DNA of 64,000 nt from Haloarcula marismortui ATCC 43049 (GCF_000011085.1 NC_006393.1:62001-126000); one strand, 5' to 3'. Shown: positions 9,837 through 19,555, counted from the first letter of the stretch. Numbers and translations are program-made. The notes: generated by a model not told the origin, from the sequence alone.

Positions 9837-10419
9837 ATATTCCTTCGAGGTCGGCTAAACGACTGATATCGTCGATATTGATGCAAATGGCTCGTCCAGA
9901 GTTTACTATCACCCAGTGCTAGCCCTCCACATCTAATCTTCTGTAGTCTGGTTTCAGTCTGGCTCGCCTCATACCCTGATTTTGCCCTTGTATGAAACTA
10001 GCCTAATCATATTCTATTGGTCAGCTTCTATGCCCTTCTTGTATCCAATTATATTAAATATAACACCAGTTAGGACTGTCAATATACCTCCCCAACTGCC
10101 GTAATTTCTGATATACGGTTTGGAAACTTTGCGGCTGATAGTTTAGTTAACAAAGTTACCAGTTGATGTACTAATATATATGTATATTAGCATTATCATT
10201 CATGCGGCCCGAAAATTAAGGCATTGCCGAGTAGGACTACCTATCACAATCCAGAACTCTTCATCTTGTTCACAAGTTTTTTGATAGTCCCACTGTCAAT
10301 ACGTGCTGGCGAATTCAGAATAGGATTCACCAACTGTGTAAGAAAATCAACACAAGATCGGTAGCGGATTACCGGTGGGGAACCGGTGGGCAAGCAAGAC
10401 CGCAAAACCAGAGACATCT
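9837..10419. other. AT-rich intergenic region upstream of the transfer operon
   Basis: No gene seen. The stretch 10000-10200 is markedly AT-rich compared with its surroundings. Just before the first operon gene there is a tandem motif ACCGGTGGG at about 10371-10379 and again at about 10382-10390, a possible operator. The promoter of the 12-kb operon should lie here. Confidence 0.5.
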
Positions 10420-10875
10420 ATGTCAACACGGACCAACGCATCGAACGCATCGAACACACAACCAACACTCTACACTCACGCGAAGCGGCGGTTTGCTGAC
10501 GCGTGGCTCACGCCCGGCGTGCGACAGGCGACCCAACTGCTGTTGATCCTCACGCTGTTTGCTGGCTCGGCGATGGGCCAGACCGACGTCGGGAACATCT
10601 ACTGTGACACTGCTGTCGAGGACGGCGTCGACGTCGTCTTTGGCGCACTGGCTGGTCTTGGCCTGCCAGCGACGATGGTGTTCGTCGGTCGCAGTGGCCT
10701 GTCGTACATGCGGGCCTCTGGCAACCCGAACCAGCAAAACGAGGCTCGCCGGGACCTTATCCTCTCGCTGGTCGGCCTCGGCGTCGTCGTGCTGGCAATC
10801 GTGGCTCCAGAACTCATCACGAAGTTCGGGGACAACGTCGGTTTCGGCTTCTCTGACTGCGTGACGCCATTCTGA
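10420..10875 (+). CDS. VirB2-like pilin / small membrane subunit of the transfer apparatus
   Basis: A 151-residue protein from ATG 10420; an in-frame ATG at 10375 is less likely. It has an N-terminal hydrophobic signal (QATQLLLILTLFAGSAMG) after a basic stretch, then a short Cys-containing loop. Two further hydrophobic helices (VDVVFGALAGLGLPATMVFV and LILSLVGLGVVVLAIVAPEL) are separated by a short polar loop. A cleaved signal plus two helices is the layout of VirB2/TrbC pilins of type IV secretion systems. Its position as first gene, before VirB6- and VirB4-like genes, supports that reading. One Cys near each end could form a disulphide. Assignment is by architecture and context, not strong sequence similarity. 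Confidence 0.65.
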   Translation: MSTRTNASNASNTQPTLYTHAKRRFADAWLTPGVRQATQLLLILTLFAGSAMGQTDVGNIYCDTAVEDGVDVVFGALAGLGLPATMVFVGRSGLSYMRASGNPNQQNEARRDLILSLVGLGVVVLAIVAPELITKFGDNVGFGFSDCVTPF

Positions 10876-10882
10876 AGATACG

Positions 10883-12955
10883 ATGCCATCACTCCGCTCA
10901 CTGCTGATGATCGCGGCCCTTTGCTCGCTGCTCTCGACAGCCGCAGCTGCGGGGCCGGCGGCCACTGGCAGCAACCCAGCCCAGATTGAGCGGGGGACGG
11001 CACACTCTTACACCGACGCGAGTCACGGTGGCGTGGGGGTACTCCAACAAAACGCCACCGCGCCGAATGGCTCCAGCAACGAGGGAACACAGACGAATCG
11101 CACCGAAAACAACGAATCCAGCGTCCAAGACCCAGCAGGCAACGAGACAGCAGCCAACGGAACCGAAGGCAACGAGTCTGCCGACCAGGGACCAGCGGCG
11201 AACCAGACAGAGGTGAACAGGTCCGTCGAACTCGGAGCAAGGCAGAACCTCAGCGCGAAAGTCTCGTGCTACGAGAATGCCTCGAACCCGCCGGCCAATG
11301 CCTCTGTCGGGGACAACGCGACAGCAGGCGTTGTGCCTCCGAACCGGTCCTACAACCACAACCACACGTTCTTCCGTGCGCTGTGGTCTGGCGACCCCGA
11401 TCATCCGAACCTCACACGGGCTGACCGGGCCGAGGCTGAGAACGGCACGCTGGCCGTCCTCCCCTCATGCACGGGAGATATGGTTTCTCGCGAGCCCTCG
11501 AACACGACGCTGTGGAACCGGCCCGAACACGACTCGTTCCGGACTGGCATCGAGAACGCCTCGTACCCAGTAAACGTCACGGACACTCGCTCTGGCATCT
11601 GGATTCGTGACGCCTACGTCGCGTTCTTCAGCATCGAGCCATCGACGGTCGTCCATCAACAGGGAGGCACGGAACGGCTGGTCCGTCCGAACGGAACCGT
11701 GCGTGCCATTCACGACTACCGGGTGTACATCTCGGAGTTCTTCGAGGACGACTTTCAGGTCGTAGACACGTCGACGAACACGACGCTGTACGCCAACGGC
11801 ACTGCGATGGACAACAGCACTGCCGCCCAGCCCACGCTCAACTACACCGATATCAACGGGACCACGGAACTCCAGTTGGTCACGACGATCTCGACGAATA
11901 TCTCGGAGATTGGCGATGACGAGATTGACGAGTACGAACTGACGGTCACGGACTCGCGGACGGTCCGGGTGGAAAATCTCTCCGAGCGGGAGATGGTCGT
12001 CGAGCCCGGCGTCGTCCCCAACGGCAGAGGGGCCACGACCGACGACTATCGCATCGGGACTGTAATCCCCGGCAGCTGGCAGAGCGTCCAGTTCGACGGG
12101 GGATACGAAGTCCAGAGCAAGTGGCGGTTCTACACCCGCTCACCGCCCGGGTGGGAAAACTGGTCGGAGAACACGACCACGCCAGTACGACCACTCGAAA
12201 CCCACGCTGTCCGAACCACGGAAGGCCCAGAGGTCACGGTCAACCGCGTCCAAAACGAGAGTTCCGACGGCTGGCGGTTCGTGCCCTCACTGGAAGCAGT
12301 GTATCCGGCGAATGCGACTGTGAACACGAGGGCGAACGCGACCGCTAACGCGACCAATAGGACGACGCTCCCGCCGGAGATTCGGATCAACCGTTCGGAG
12401 ACGTTCACGACGGCGGACCGGTTCACCATTCGGAGTGCGGAACAACTCCGGACGGAGAACTTCGAAATCAACGGACTCGTCCGTGGGAACAGCATCGAAC
12501 AGCCAGCGGACTCGACGAACCCGACGCTAATCCGCGAGGTCAATATCACCTCTGAGGTCGTCAACTCGACCGACAACTCGACGGACGTGCTGGTCCGGGT
12601 CGAACCGACGGCTGGCTTCCCGATTGCGGCGGGGAACGTTACCGTCGCAACGGGACAGTCCCGGGTCGAACGGTCACTGTCTGGCGATGATTCGATTACG
12701 GTCACCGTCGACCAGGGCGAAGTCTCCTCGGCGATAGTCACGTACCGCCCGGCTCAGATCTGGTGGGAGCAAGGGCGTGCTGTCCCGGTACGAGACACCC
12801 AAGAGCGGGTCGCCTACGAAGTGAACCTCCCAGACCTTGCGGAGTTCATCGACCTCGCTGTAGTGACGCTCCTGACGGTGTTGCCGGCTGTGCTGGCGCT
12901 GTATGGCTACGACGTCTGGACGAGAGGCAAATTTGTTGGTTGGTATAATCCATGA
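10883..12955 (+). CDS. Large glycosylation-rich surface protein of the transfer operon
   Basis: A 690-residue protein starting seven bases after the pilin-like gene. It has a signal peptide (LRSLLMIAALCSLLSTAAAA), then a low-complexity region crowded with N-x-S/T sequons (NGSS, NRTENNESS, NGTEGNES), several beta-rich segments, and one C-terminal transmembrane helix (FIDLAVVTLLTVLPAVLALY) before a short positively charged tail. This topology places nearly the whole protein outside the cell, heavily glycosylated. The stop overlaps the start of the next gene (ATGA). No characterised domain was recognised. Location suggests a mating-pair or cell-surface component specific to haloarchaeal transfer systems (inference). 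GC-rich codon use matches its neighbours. Confidence 0.75.
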   Translation: MPSLRSLLMIAALCSLLSTAAAAGPAATGSNPAQIERGTAHSYTDASHGGVGVLQQNATAPNGSSNEGTQTNRTENNESSVQDPAGNETAANGTEGNESADQGPAANQTEVNRSVELGARQNLSAKVSCYENASNPPANASVGDNATAGVVPPNRSYNHNHTFFRALWSGDPDHPNLTRADRAEAENGTLAVLPSCTGDMVSREPSNTTLWNRPEHDSFRTGIENASYPVNVTDTRSGIWIRDAYVAFFSIEPSTVVHQQGGTERLVRPNGTVRAIHDYRVYISEFFEDDFQVVDTSTNTTLYANGTAMDNSTAAQPTLNYTDINGTTELQLVTTISTNISEIGDDEIDEYELTVTDSRTVRVENLSEREMVVEPGVVPNGRGATTDDYRIGTVIPGSWQSVQFDGGYEVQSKWRFYTRSPPGWENWSENTTTPVRPLETHAVRTTEGPEVTVNRVQNESSDGWRFVPSLEAVYPANATVNTRANATANATNRTTLPPEIRINRSETFTTADRFTIRSAEQLRTENFEINGLVRGNSIEQPADSTNPTLIREVNITSEVVNSTDNSTDVLVRVEPTAGFPIAAGNVTVATGQSRVERSLSGDDSITVTVDQGEVSSAIVTYRPAQIWWEQGRAVPVRDTQERVAYEVNLPDLAEFIDLAVVTLLTVLPAVLALYGYDVWTRGKFVGWYNP

Positions 12956-13785
12956 CACACAAGAATATACCACGAAACAGCAGTATCGACCGCAGAACAG
13001 TGCTTGGACTCCTTAGCGGGAGCCTTGCCGCGCTTGCAGGCTGCAGTGGCGGGCTGTCTGATAGCGGTGACGGAGGTGACGGAAGCGCCGGCCCACCAGA
13101 AGAGCAGTCCGACTACATCGAAGAGACGTCGATTGAGATTGTCAAGAACGGCCGCCAATTGGCTCTGGAAGTGGCTGTGACCGATGAGATCGAGCCCTCA
13201 TCGGTCAGCATCATCACAGAGTCCGGTCGGGAGTTCGTCAGCGATTACTTCAGTCCTGGCGAGACCCGGACCAGCCTATTGCTAACGGCGGGAGATGATA
13301 ACTACAAGCCATTGCCCCGGGGCCAGCACACACTCTATCTCCGTGGGGATGACGTTGAAACCGAAATCCCACTCGAACTGGGCACTACATTCGAACTTGA
13401 GAAAGTCGTTCCTGCCACTGAACATCCAGACGTTCGTGAAGGCCTCGGCCACTTGGTGGTGGTTGTCAGGAATGTGGGTGAGCGAACCGGTGCAGCTACC
13501 CGCGCATTAATGAACGGGAAAGAAAAAGAAGACGTGTTTGTCCCGGTAGAGCCTGGTGAAACCAATGTCGTCAGATATTTTTCCCTCATTGAAGACACCG
13601 TTTCTTCTTGTCCGAGAGTTGATGAGAGCGCTAAAAGAGATGAGCAATTAACCGTTGAATTCCTTTGGAGCGATCCAGTCACATTCACTCAGACGATCAG
13701 CTATGAAAATTCATCTGGATGCGAGCGGACTCTGATTGGGACTCCTGAAGAAGTCACTGCAAGTTCAACGGAGACGGAGACGTAG
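12952..13785 (+). CDS. Tat-exported lipoprotein of the transfer operon
   Basis: A 277-residue protein overlapping the previous stop by four bases. The N-terminus has a twin-arginine lipobox signal: RRTVLGLLSGSLAALAGC, with the lipid-modified Cys at about residue 31 followed by a Gly/Asp/Ser linker. The mature part is acidic and beta-rich (EETSIEIVKNGRQLALEVAV) with no domain recognised. It would be lipid-anchored on the outer face of the membrane. VirB7-type lipoproteins are common in bacterial type IV systems, but this one is much larger and no homology to them is claimed. Codon use becomes less GC-rich in the last third. Confidence 0.75.
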   Translation: MTHKNIPRNSSIDRRTVLGLLSGSLAALAGCSGGLSDSGDGGDGSAGPPEEQSDYIEETSIEIVKNGRQLALEVAVTDEIEPSSVSIITESGREFVSDYFSPGETRTSLLLTAGDDNYKPLPRGQHTLYLRGDDVETEIPLELGTTFELEKVVPATEHPDVREGLGHLVVVVRNVGERTGAATRALMNGKEKEDVFVPVEPGETNVVRYFSLIEDTVSSCPRVDESAKRDEQLTVEFLWSDPVTFTQTISYENSSGCERTLIGTPEEVTASSTETET

Positions 13786-13787
13786 CA

Positions 13788-15449
13788 ATGCAGTCGGGAA
13801 TAGGCGAGGACCTCGTTGAGGAGGTTTTCCAGAGATTGCTGAGAGAACTTTCGTCGGCAATCACATCTGGTATCAGTGGTTTCCTTGCTCAACTTAAAAC
13901 GCAGATAGTCAATTATCTTGATGGGTTCTTTAAGAACCTCATTGACCCGATGGTAGGGACACCCGCCCCCGAAGGACCGAATTCATCGGCCCCAGTTGAC
14001 ATTGCGTTCGAATCTGCGAGTAATGCCCCGTGGAACTCGCTAATATCGGGCATCTACTTCGATGGAATCGTTGGGTTGGCACTCGGGCTGCAGTTCATCG
14101 TCTTGGCAATGATTGGAGTTCGATACGGGTCGATGAACCCGGTCATTCGGAAGAAGCTCCTACGCCGACTTGGGGTTGCTTTCCTCTCACTGTTCTTTTG
14201 GCTTCCGGTAGCCTCACTGGGGACTCAGTTCTTCAATGCCATCGGTCGCGAGATTTACAAATCCGGTCAATCAACGACTGAAGTCGCCGCACTAATCGGC
14301 TCAGCCCAGCAGATTGCGGATCTCAGTCTTGGGATATTCCTCGTCCTCATCGTTGTCGGACTGTACGTCTACCTCAAGGCGGCGTTCATCTTCATCACTC
14401 GGTGGCTGCTGGTCTTCCTGCTGACCCTCTCGATGCCGCTGGTTGCGACGTTCTGGGCAGTCGAAGTCTGGCCGCTGAACCGCTTCTCGGGACTGGCGAA
14501 ACAGGTCGCCGGCGCGTATCCCGGAGTCCTCGCTGCGGGCATCCCGCCTGCAATCCTGATCCGCATGAGCTTTGAAGCGACAAACTGGGGACTGGCTTCT
14601 GACCTGTCGCTGTTTATCAGCCTCGTGACGCTGTACTTGGCGGCAAAATCTCAGAAGGTCCTCATCCAGCGCAGTAGCCGCGTTGCGATTCAAGTCAGCG
14701 AGCAGGCGCTCGCCGGCGGCAAAAAGCCACTCAAGATCGGTGCGGCGGCTGGTGGTGCAGCGGCGACAGCCGGCGCTGGCGCGGTCGGCGGTCCCGGCGC
14801 AGCAATGGCGACGGGTGGCACGATTCGAGCTGCCTCAGGCGCTGCAAAAGGACGTGTCGGCAGTGCTGCTACGGGTGCCCAAATGGTCCACCGCCAGATG
14901 GCAGCCAACCCCGCTGGCATGAAGAGGGGTTCTAGCGGCGGCCCCAACGGCTCCGGAGGTGGCGGCAACAATGGCTCCGGCGGCGGTGGCTCCGGTGGCT
15001 CAGGCGGTTCCGCTCCGCCTTCTGGCGGCGGCAGTGGCAGTAGCGGGTCTGGTGGCTCTGGTGGCTCACCACCCTCTGGCGGCGGGAGCGGGTCCGGTGG
15101 AAGTCCCCTCAACAGCCGATTCACCAACGGTGGTTCGTCCGACTCGTCTGGCTCGTCTGGCGACTCCGAGAGTGACGACACTCCGATTAGTGAACGCCAG
15201 ACGAAGATGGAGCGCCAAACCAAGATGGAGCGCCAAACACAGATCAACTCTGGCGATACCAGAGTGTTCGAGTCTGAGGTTGATCCGCCGTTCTCCGACG
15301 ATGACTTCGACGAGAACGATACCGAGACTACGGAGTCCGATGAGTCCGAGTCGTACGACTCGCTCAGGGATGTGTTTGCAACTGATGACGATATATTAGG
15401 GCCGGATGTGTACCGCGACGGCCTCCCTCACAAGGAGGATGACGACTAA
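13788..15449 (+). CDS. virB6-like: VirB6/TrbL-like polytopic channel protein
   Basis: A 553-residue protein. After an amphipathic N-terminus come about six hydrophobic segments between residues 85 and 290 (IVGLALGLQFIVLAMIGV, VAFLSLFFWLPVASLG, LGIFLVLIVVGLYVYL, WLLVFLLTLSMPLVATFWAV and others). An Ala/Gly-rich segment follows, then a long Gly/Ser-rich disordered region (residues 380-450) with a short KMERQT repeat, and an acidic tail. Polytopic membrane core plus long soluble tail is typical of VirB6/TrbL inner-membrane channel proteins. The gene ends exactly at the VirB4 start (TAATGG), indicating translational coupling. Confidence 0.75.
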   Translation: MQSGIGEDLVEEVFQRLLRELSSAITSGISGFLAQLKTQIVNYLDGFFKNLIDPMVGTPAPEGPNSSAPVDIAFESASNAPWNSLISGIYFDGIVGLALGLQFIVLAMIGVRYGSMNPVIRKKLLRRLGVAFLSLFFWLPVASLGTQFFNAIGREIYKSGQSTTEVAALIGSAQQIADLSLGIFLVLIVVGLYVYLKAAFIFITRWLLVFLLTLSMPLVATFWAVEVWPLNRFSGLAKQVAGAYPGVLAAGIPPAILIRMSFEATNWGLASDLSLFISLVTLYLAAKSQKVLIQRSSRVAIQVSEQALAGGKKPLKIGAAAGGAAATAGAGAVGGPGAAMATGGTIRAASGAAKGRVGSAATGAQMVHRQMAANPAGMKRGSSGGPNGSGGGGNNGSGGGGSGGSGGSAPPSGGGSGSSGSGGSGGSPPSGGGSGSGGSPLNSRFTNGGSSDSSGSSGDSESDDTPISERQTKMERQTKMERQTQINSGDTRVFESEVDPPFSDDDFDENDTETTESDESESYDSLRDVFATDDDILGPDVYRDGLPHKEDDD

Positions 15450-18400
15450 TGGCTGACTCAGAAGAAGAGTACAACACGAACATCATTCACGAATCCCTCG
15501 GAGACACGACCAACTTCTGGGGGGACTACACGCTGGGGGAACTCATCCTGTTCCTCATCCCGCCCTTTGGCTTCCTCGTCGCGATGGGGATGCCATTCGT
15601 GCCAGCGGCGCTGTTCTTCCCCACGTTGGCTCTCACAGCGGTCGTGGAAGTGTTCCTCTACATCCTGCACAAAGTCCGGCCAGATCACTATCGCCTGACT
15701 GAGTGGCTGCGGGTCAGACTGTTCTGGCTCGTCAAGAAGAAGCAGTACACTCACGGCCAGGGGAATCAGGACACTCGGCAGGTCACGCGACTAGAGCGGG
15801 TCATGCCCCACGGCATTGAGCGCATCGACGGAGCGTACGTCGGCGCGGTCGAGGTCGAGCCCGCCAATATGTCGCTGCAGGACGACGAGAAATGGGAGAA
15901 AGCCGTCAAGTCACTCACACGCCTGTCTGAATCCCTGACTGGGCGGGCGAAACTCCACGTCACGACGGCCGAAGTCGACAACGAGTCCCACATCCAAGCG
16001 CATATCGACCGACTCGACGACCCCGATGCAAAGAGCCATTCGATCTTCCGGGGCGTCCTCATGGAGTTCGTCAACCGCTACACCGACGACAGCGGCAACG
16101 TTGAAACTGAGACTGAACTCCAGCGCAAGTACTACATCGTCGTCTGGGTCACTGACGACGATATCCATGATCTCCAGATGAACAGCGACTCTATCGCGGA
16201 TTACTTGACCGGGATACCGGTTATTGGGCGGCTGTTCACTCGGTTCGACAGTGACACGCTCACTGACGCCGAGCGAGAGGAGTTCAAAGCCAAGAAGCTC
16301 CACGACCGGCTCGAAACCGTCGACAGAGCAGTCAACAATATGTTTCGGTGCCGTAGCCGGTCGGTCAGCCCGCATGAACTGGCGCACTTGACTGAGGACT
16401 ACTGGGCCTGCGAAACGCGGTCCGAGCGGGAGTACGAAGAGGCGGCCTCCGTCTCCCCGGTGACGTACTCGGCACGGGAACTCATCAAGCACGGCGAGGG
16501 TGCTACAGCCCATGACGCTGCGGAGGGCATGGACACCGACGACGTTGGCGGGACCGACTACGAGGTCGACGAGACTGACTTCGTCTCCCAACTGCACCGG
16601 CCCGGTGAGAACCATCGGTCACTGGTCGCGCCGACGGATATCGAGTGGGAAGTTGACCACGCCCTCATCGACCAAGAGACGTATACGCGGTGCTTCTGGA
16701 TCGAGACGTATCCCGAGCATCCGACGAGTGGGATGCTGGAGCAACTGCTGCTGGATACGGACCTCGCCGTCGACGTCTCAATCCACATCGACCCATACGA
16801 CGCTGATACAGCAGTGTCGGTGATGAAGGAGTGGATTTCCTCGCTGAAGATGCTGCAAAACGACAAGGGAGAGCTTGAAGCGGAGGATATCGAACAGGAG
16901 GTCCACCAGGCGAAGTACATCCGGCAGATGGTTCGGCGGAACCACACGTCGCTGTTCCGTGTCGGGGCGTTCATCCGGCTGACTGCGGAGACCGAAGAAG
17001 ACCTCCGGAAGCAAACGAACCGGCTCGAAACGCTCCTGCGAGACTCGCCATCGAACTGCGGGGTCAAGCGAACGACCCGCCGGCAGGAAGCAGGACTGGT
17101 GACCGTCTCGCCGATCGGGGCCAACGAACTGGGCCAGAATCGGCTTTCTTCGATGACCGGGGAAGCACTCGGGTCGCTGTTCCCGTTCTCGTCGAACTAC
17201 CTGCGGATGGAGGACGGCATCGAGTACGGACTGCACGGCCACAACGACTCCTCGCTGCTGATCGACCCGTGGGAACTGGAAACCGGCCACTCGGAGCTGG
17301 TGACTGGGATGCCCGGCGGCGGGAAGACCCACGGTACGCAGGCTCGGGCGATGCGGATGCTGAAAAAGCGGTCGGACGTCAAGCAGATCTACATCGACCC
17401 GGTCGGGGATATGCATGGCAGCGCGAAGATGCTGGATGCAAAGACGATCACAATCAGCGGCGAGACGCCGTTGAACCCGTGCGAGATGCATCCGACGCCT
17501 CAGCATGTCCTCGAACAATCCCCGGATATGCAGCCCGTCTCCGCCAAGAAAGACGAAGTGTACGGGGTCATCGAGAACTTCCTGCAATCCCGGGATGTCG
17601 ATCTGGAGATGCACAGCGGCCTCATCACGTTCCTGATCGACAAGATATTCTCCGAGTCCGATATCGACCCAGCGGACCCGTCGACACATACGCCGGAGAA
17701 CTCGCCGGACCTGAGTGACTTCCTCGAAGTCGTCGACCGCCTCCAGGAAGAGCCAGAAATGTTCCCGGGAGCGACGACAGAGTCCTCCCAGCAGAAAATC
17801 CAGCAGTACGCAAACGAACTCTCGATTGCGCTGCATCCGTTCCGCCCGGGGAGTACGTTCGGCAACCTCTCGAAAGAGTCGGACCTGCGGCTGATCGACG
17901 ACAGCAGCAAGGCCGTCTATCTGGACCTCCAGCAGGTCGAAGGCTCGGGGAGTGGCCTCGGCAAGCAGTCGTTCATTATGCAACTGCTGTTGTCGACACT
18001 GTACCAGCAGGCGAAAAATATGCAGCAGAAGGTCGAGATCATCATCGACGAAGCTCACTACCTGTTCAACGACGACGCAAATCTGGAGTCGCTGAACCAG
18101 ATTGCTCGCCACCAGCGCCACGCTGGACTCCGGCTAGTGATGCTGTCCCAGACGCTCTCGGAGTTCGAGGACAAGGGCGCAGCCGAGGAAATCGCGGGAA
18201 TGTGCCCGATCAAGGTGCATCACCGCGAGCCAGAGCTAGGCGACGAGACAGCAACAAGCGCTGGACTGACGGACGAACAGCAGTCCTACATCCAGCACGC
18301 CGAAGCCGGCAAGGAGTCACTGGGTGACGGTCAGGGCTACTCGCAAGCGTTGGTTCGCGTCGACGAACATGGCGATTACCCGCTGACAATCAAGACGTCG

Positions 18401-18715
18401 TGGGAAGAGAAGCAGATCATTGACCTCGACGCTGATGCGGAAGATGCGCTTGACGTTGTTGCTCACGAGGCCGACTCTCGCGCTGCTGATTTCGAAGAGT
18501 TCGTACGCTCGAAAGCGGTCGAGCAAGAGCTAGCGAATCGTGGATTGTCCCCCGAGAAGGCTGAACACGTCCTCAACGGACTCAGCGAAGACGAGTTGGT
18601 GGATGTGGTGTCTGTAGCGCTTGACCAGACACAGCCAGAAGCAGTTGTCGCTGACGGTGGTATCGAGGCAGAGACTGATACGGAGTTTGACACTACGGAG
18701 AATTCAAATGAGTGA
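15449..18715 (+). CDS. virB4-like: VirB4/TraC-like secretion ATPase with VirB3-like N-terminal domain
   Basis: A 1088-residue protein. Residues 20-75 hold two membrane helices (LGELILFLIPPFGFLVAMG, ALFFPTLALTAVVEVFLYIL) before the soluble domains, resembling a VirB3/PrgI-type domain fused to VirB4. A CagE/VirB4 N-domain follows. The ATPase has Walker A GMPGGGKTHG with Lys626, Walker B VEIIIDEAHYLF with Asp867-Glu868, and a RHQRHAGLRLVMLSQ segment, all features of the VirB4/HerA superfamily. It should power pilus assembly and substrate transfer at the cytoplasmic membrane. It overlaps the previous gene by one base and the next by eight. The large antisense frame over it is a GC-composition artefact. 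Confidence 0.92.
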   Translation: MADSEEEYNTNIIHESLGDTTNFWGDYTLGELILFLIPPFGFLVAMGMPFVPAALFFPTLALTAVVEVFLYILHKVRPDHYRLTEWLRVRLFWLVKKKQYTHGQGNQDTRQVTRLERVMPHGIERIDGAYVGAVEVEPANMSLQDDEKWEKAVKSLTRLSESLTGRAKLHVTTAEVDNESHIQAHIDRLDDPDAKSHSIFRGVLMEFVNRYTDDSGNVETETELQRKYYIVVWVTDDDIHDLQMNSDSIADYLTGIPVIGRLFTRFDSDTLTDAEREEFKAKKLHDRLETVDRAVNNMFRCRSRSVSPHELAHLTEDYWACETRSEREYEEAASVSPVTYSARELIKHGEGATAHDAAEGMDTDDVGGTDYEVDETDFVSQLHRPGENHRSLVAPTDIEWEVDHALIDQETYTRCFWIETYPEHPTSGMLEQLLLDTDLAVDVSIHIDPYDADTAVSVMKEWISSLKMLQNDKGELEAEDIEQEVHQAKYIRQMVRRNHTSLFRVGAFIRLTAETEEDLRKQTNRLETLLRDSPSNCGVKRTTRRQEAGLVTVSPIGANELGQNRLSSMTGEALGSLFPFSSNYLRMEDGIEYGLHGHNDSSLLIDPWELETGHSELVTGMPGGGKTHGTQARAMRMLKKRSDVKQIYIDPVGDMHGSAKMLDAKTITISGETPLNPCEMHPTPQHVLEQSPDMQPVSAKKDEVYGVIENFLQSRDVDLEMHSGLITFLIDKIFSESDIDPADPSTHTPENSPDLSDFLEVVDRLQEEPEMFPGATTESSQQKIQQYANELSIALHPFRPGSTFGNLSKESDLRLIDDSSKAVYLDLQQVEGSGSGLGKQSFIMQLLLSTLYQQAKNMQQKVEIIIDEAHYLFNDDANLESLNQIARHQRHAGLRLVMLSQTLSEFEDKGAAEEIAGMCPIKVHHREPELGDETATSAGLTDEQQSYIQHAEAGKESLGDGQGYSQALVRVDEHGDYPLTIKTSWEEKQIIDLDADAEDALDVVAHEADSRAADFEEFVRSKAVEQELANRGLSPEKAEHVLNGLSEDELVDVVSVALDQTQPEAVVADGGIEAETDTEFDTTENSNE

Positions 18716-19085
18716 CAAAGTTACAATTCGGCTGAGTACAGAGCAGCGAAAAGAGATCGCGAAGCAGGCTAACAAAACGGGAGAAGGGGTTTCAGAGTAC
18801 ATTCTGAAAGCTACGGAACAGCGTATATCTCGTGAACTACAGGAACAGCGTGCGGGGGAACTAAATCTTGGATCGGAACTGGACTACATCGCTGATGCCG
18901 TCGTCGAAGACGTTGAGGAAGCAACAAACGTTGACACGGAGCAGGAACTGTTCTACTCGGTCGCTCTGTGGGATTTAATAGCCTCTGAGTTCCCGGCAGA
19001 CAAGCGCGCTACTGCGATGGAGGAAGCGACTGGTAAACTAGAGGAAGAGGTTGAAACCATCCGAAACAAGGAGGGTCAGGAATGA
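18708..19085 (+). CDS. Ribbon-helix-helix protein, putative relaxosome accessory
   Basis: A 125-residue protein starting at ATG 18708, overlapping the VirB4 stop. Its first 45 residues (VTIRLSTEQRKEIAKQANKT, then GVSEYILKATEQRI) fit a ribbon-helix-helix DNA-binding fold: one beta strand and two helices. A longer acidic helical region follows. Small RHH proteins encoded next to relaxases (MobC/TraY/NikA-like) typically bind oriT and help load the relaxase. Position two genes before the relaxase suggests that role here (inference). The stop overlaps the next start (ATGA). Confidence 0.72.
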   Translation: MSDKVTIRLSTEQRKEIAKQANKTGEGVSEYILKATEQRISRELQEQRAGELNLGSELDYIADAVVEDVEEATNVDTEQELFYSVALWDLIASEFPADKRATAMEEATGKLEEEVETIRNKEGQE

Positions 19086-19555
19086 CTGAGAGACGCACTC
19101 TACTCCAGATTTACACGACCGAAGAGAACAAAAAATTGTTTGACCAGCTGGCTGACGCCGCGGGGACATCCACCTCCGAATATGGACACGAGGTTATCGA
19201 GGACTACGTTGAGTGGGAGACTGGAGAGAGTCAGTATCAGCGGTACAGCACTAACACAAAAATCGAAGCTCTGCTGGAGGAGGCAAAACGCGAGGTGACA
19301 GAGCTGTTAGAAGAATTTGAGTCTGGAACAATGGAGGAGGTAAAAACCGTCCAAAAAGTCCGGACGGCATACACCATCGCGATCTGGAAACTGATTCAAG
19401 ATGACTATTCAGCTGAACAGCGACGGCTTGCGCTGAAATTTGCCGGCGAGCATGTTGGGAGAGATCCAGACATAGAATCGCAAACACCAGACGAGGAAAG
19501 CAACCCTGAGTCAGATGCCTCGACCGCTGCTGAATCGGCAGGTGAGAGTGCATGA
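19082..19555 (+). CDS. Second small RHH-like protein next to the relaxase
   Basis: A 157-residue acidic protein, start overlapping the preceding stop. The N-terminal 45 residues (RRTLLQIYTTEENKKLFDQL, then TSTSEYGHEVIEDYVE) have the spacing of a ribbon-helix-helix domain but with weaker strand character. The middle is helical and shares a pattern with the preceding protein (VRTAYTIAIWKLIQDDYSAE against FYSVALWDLIASEFPAD), suggesting the two are paralogues. The C-terminus is a disordered Glu/Ser tail. Likely a partner of the upstream RHH protein in a relaxosome. It is tightly coupled to the relaxase gene (ATGATG overlap). Confidence 0.65.
   Translation: MTERRTLLQIYTTEENKKLFDQLADAAGTSTSEYGHEVIEDYVEWETGESQYQRYSTNTKIEALLEEAKREVTELLEEFESGTMEEVKTVQKVRTAYTIAIWKLIQDDYSAEQRRLALKFAGEHVGRDPDIESQTPDEESNPESDASTAAESAGESA

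Noticed and set aside
16778-18121. A 447-codon open frame on the minus strand inside virB4
   Set aside because: It is antisense to a gene with clear Walker motifs. GC-rich third positions of haloarchaeal genes create such frames; the translation (Arg/Leu/Val-rich) has no domain.
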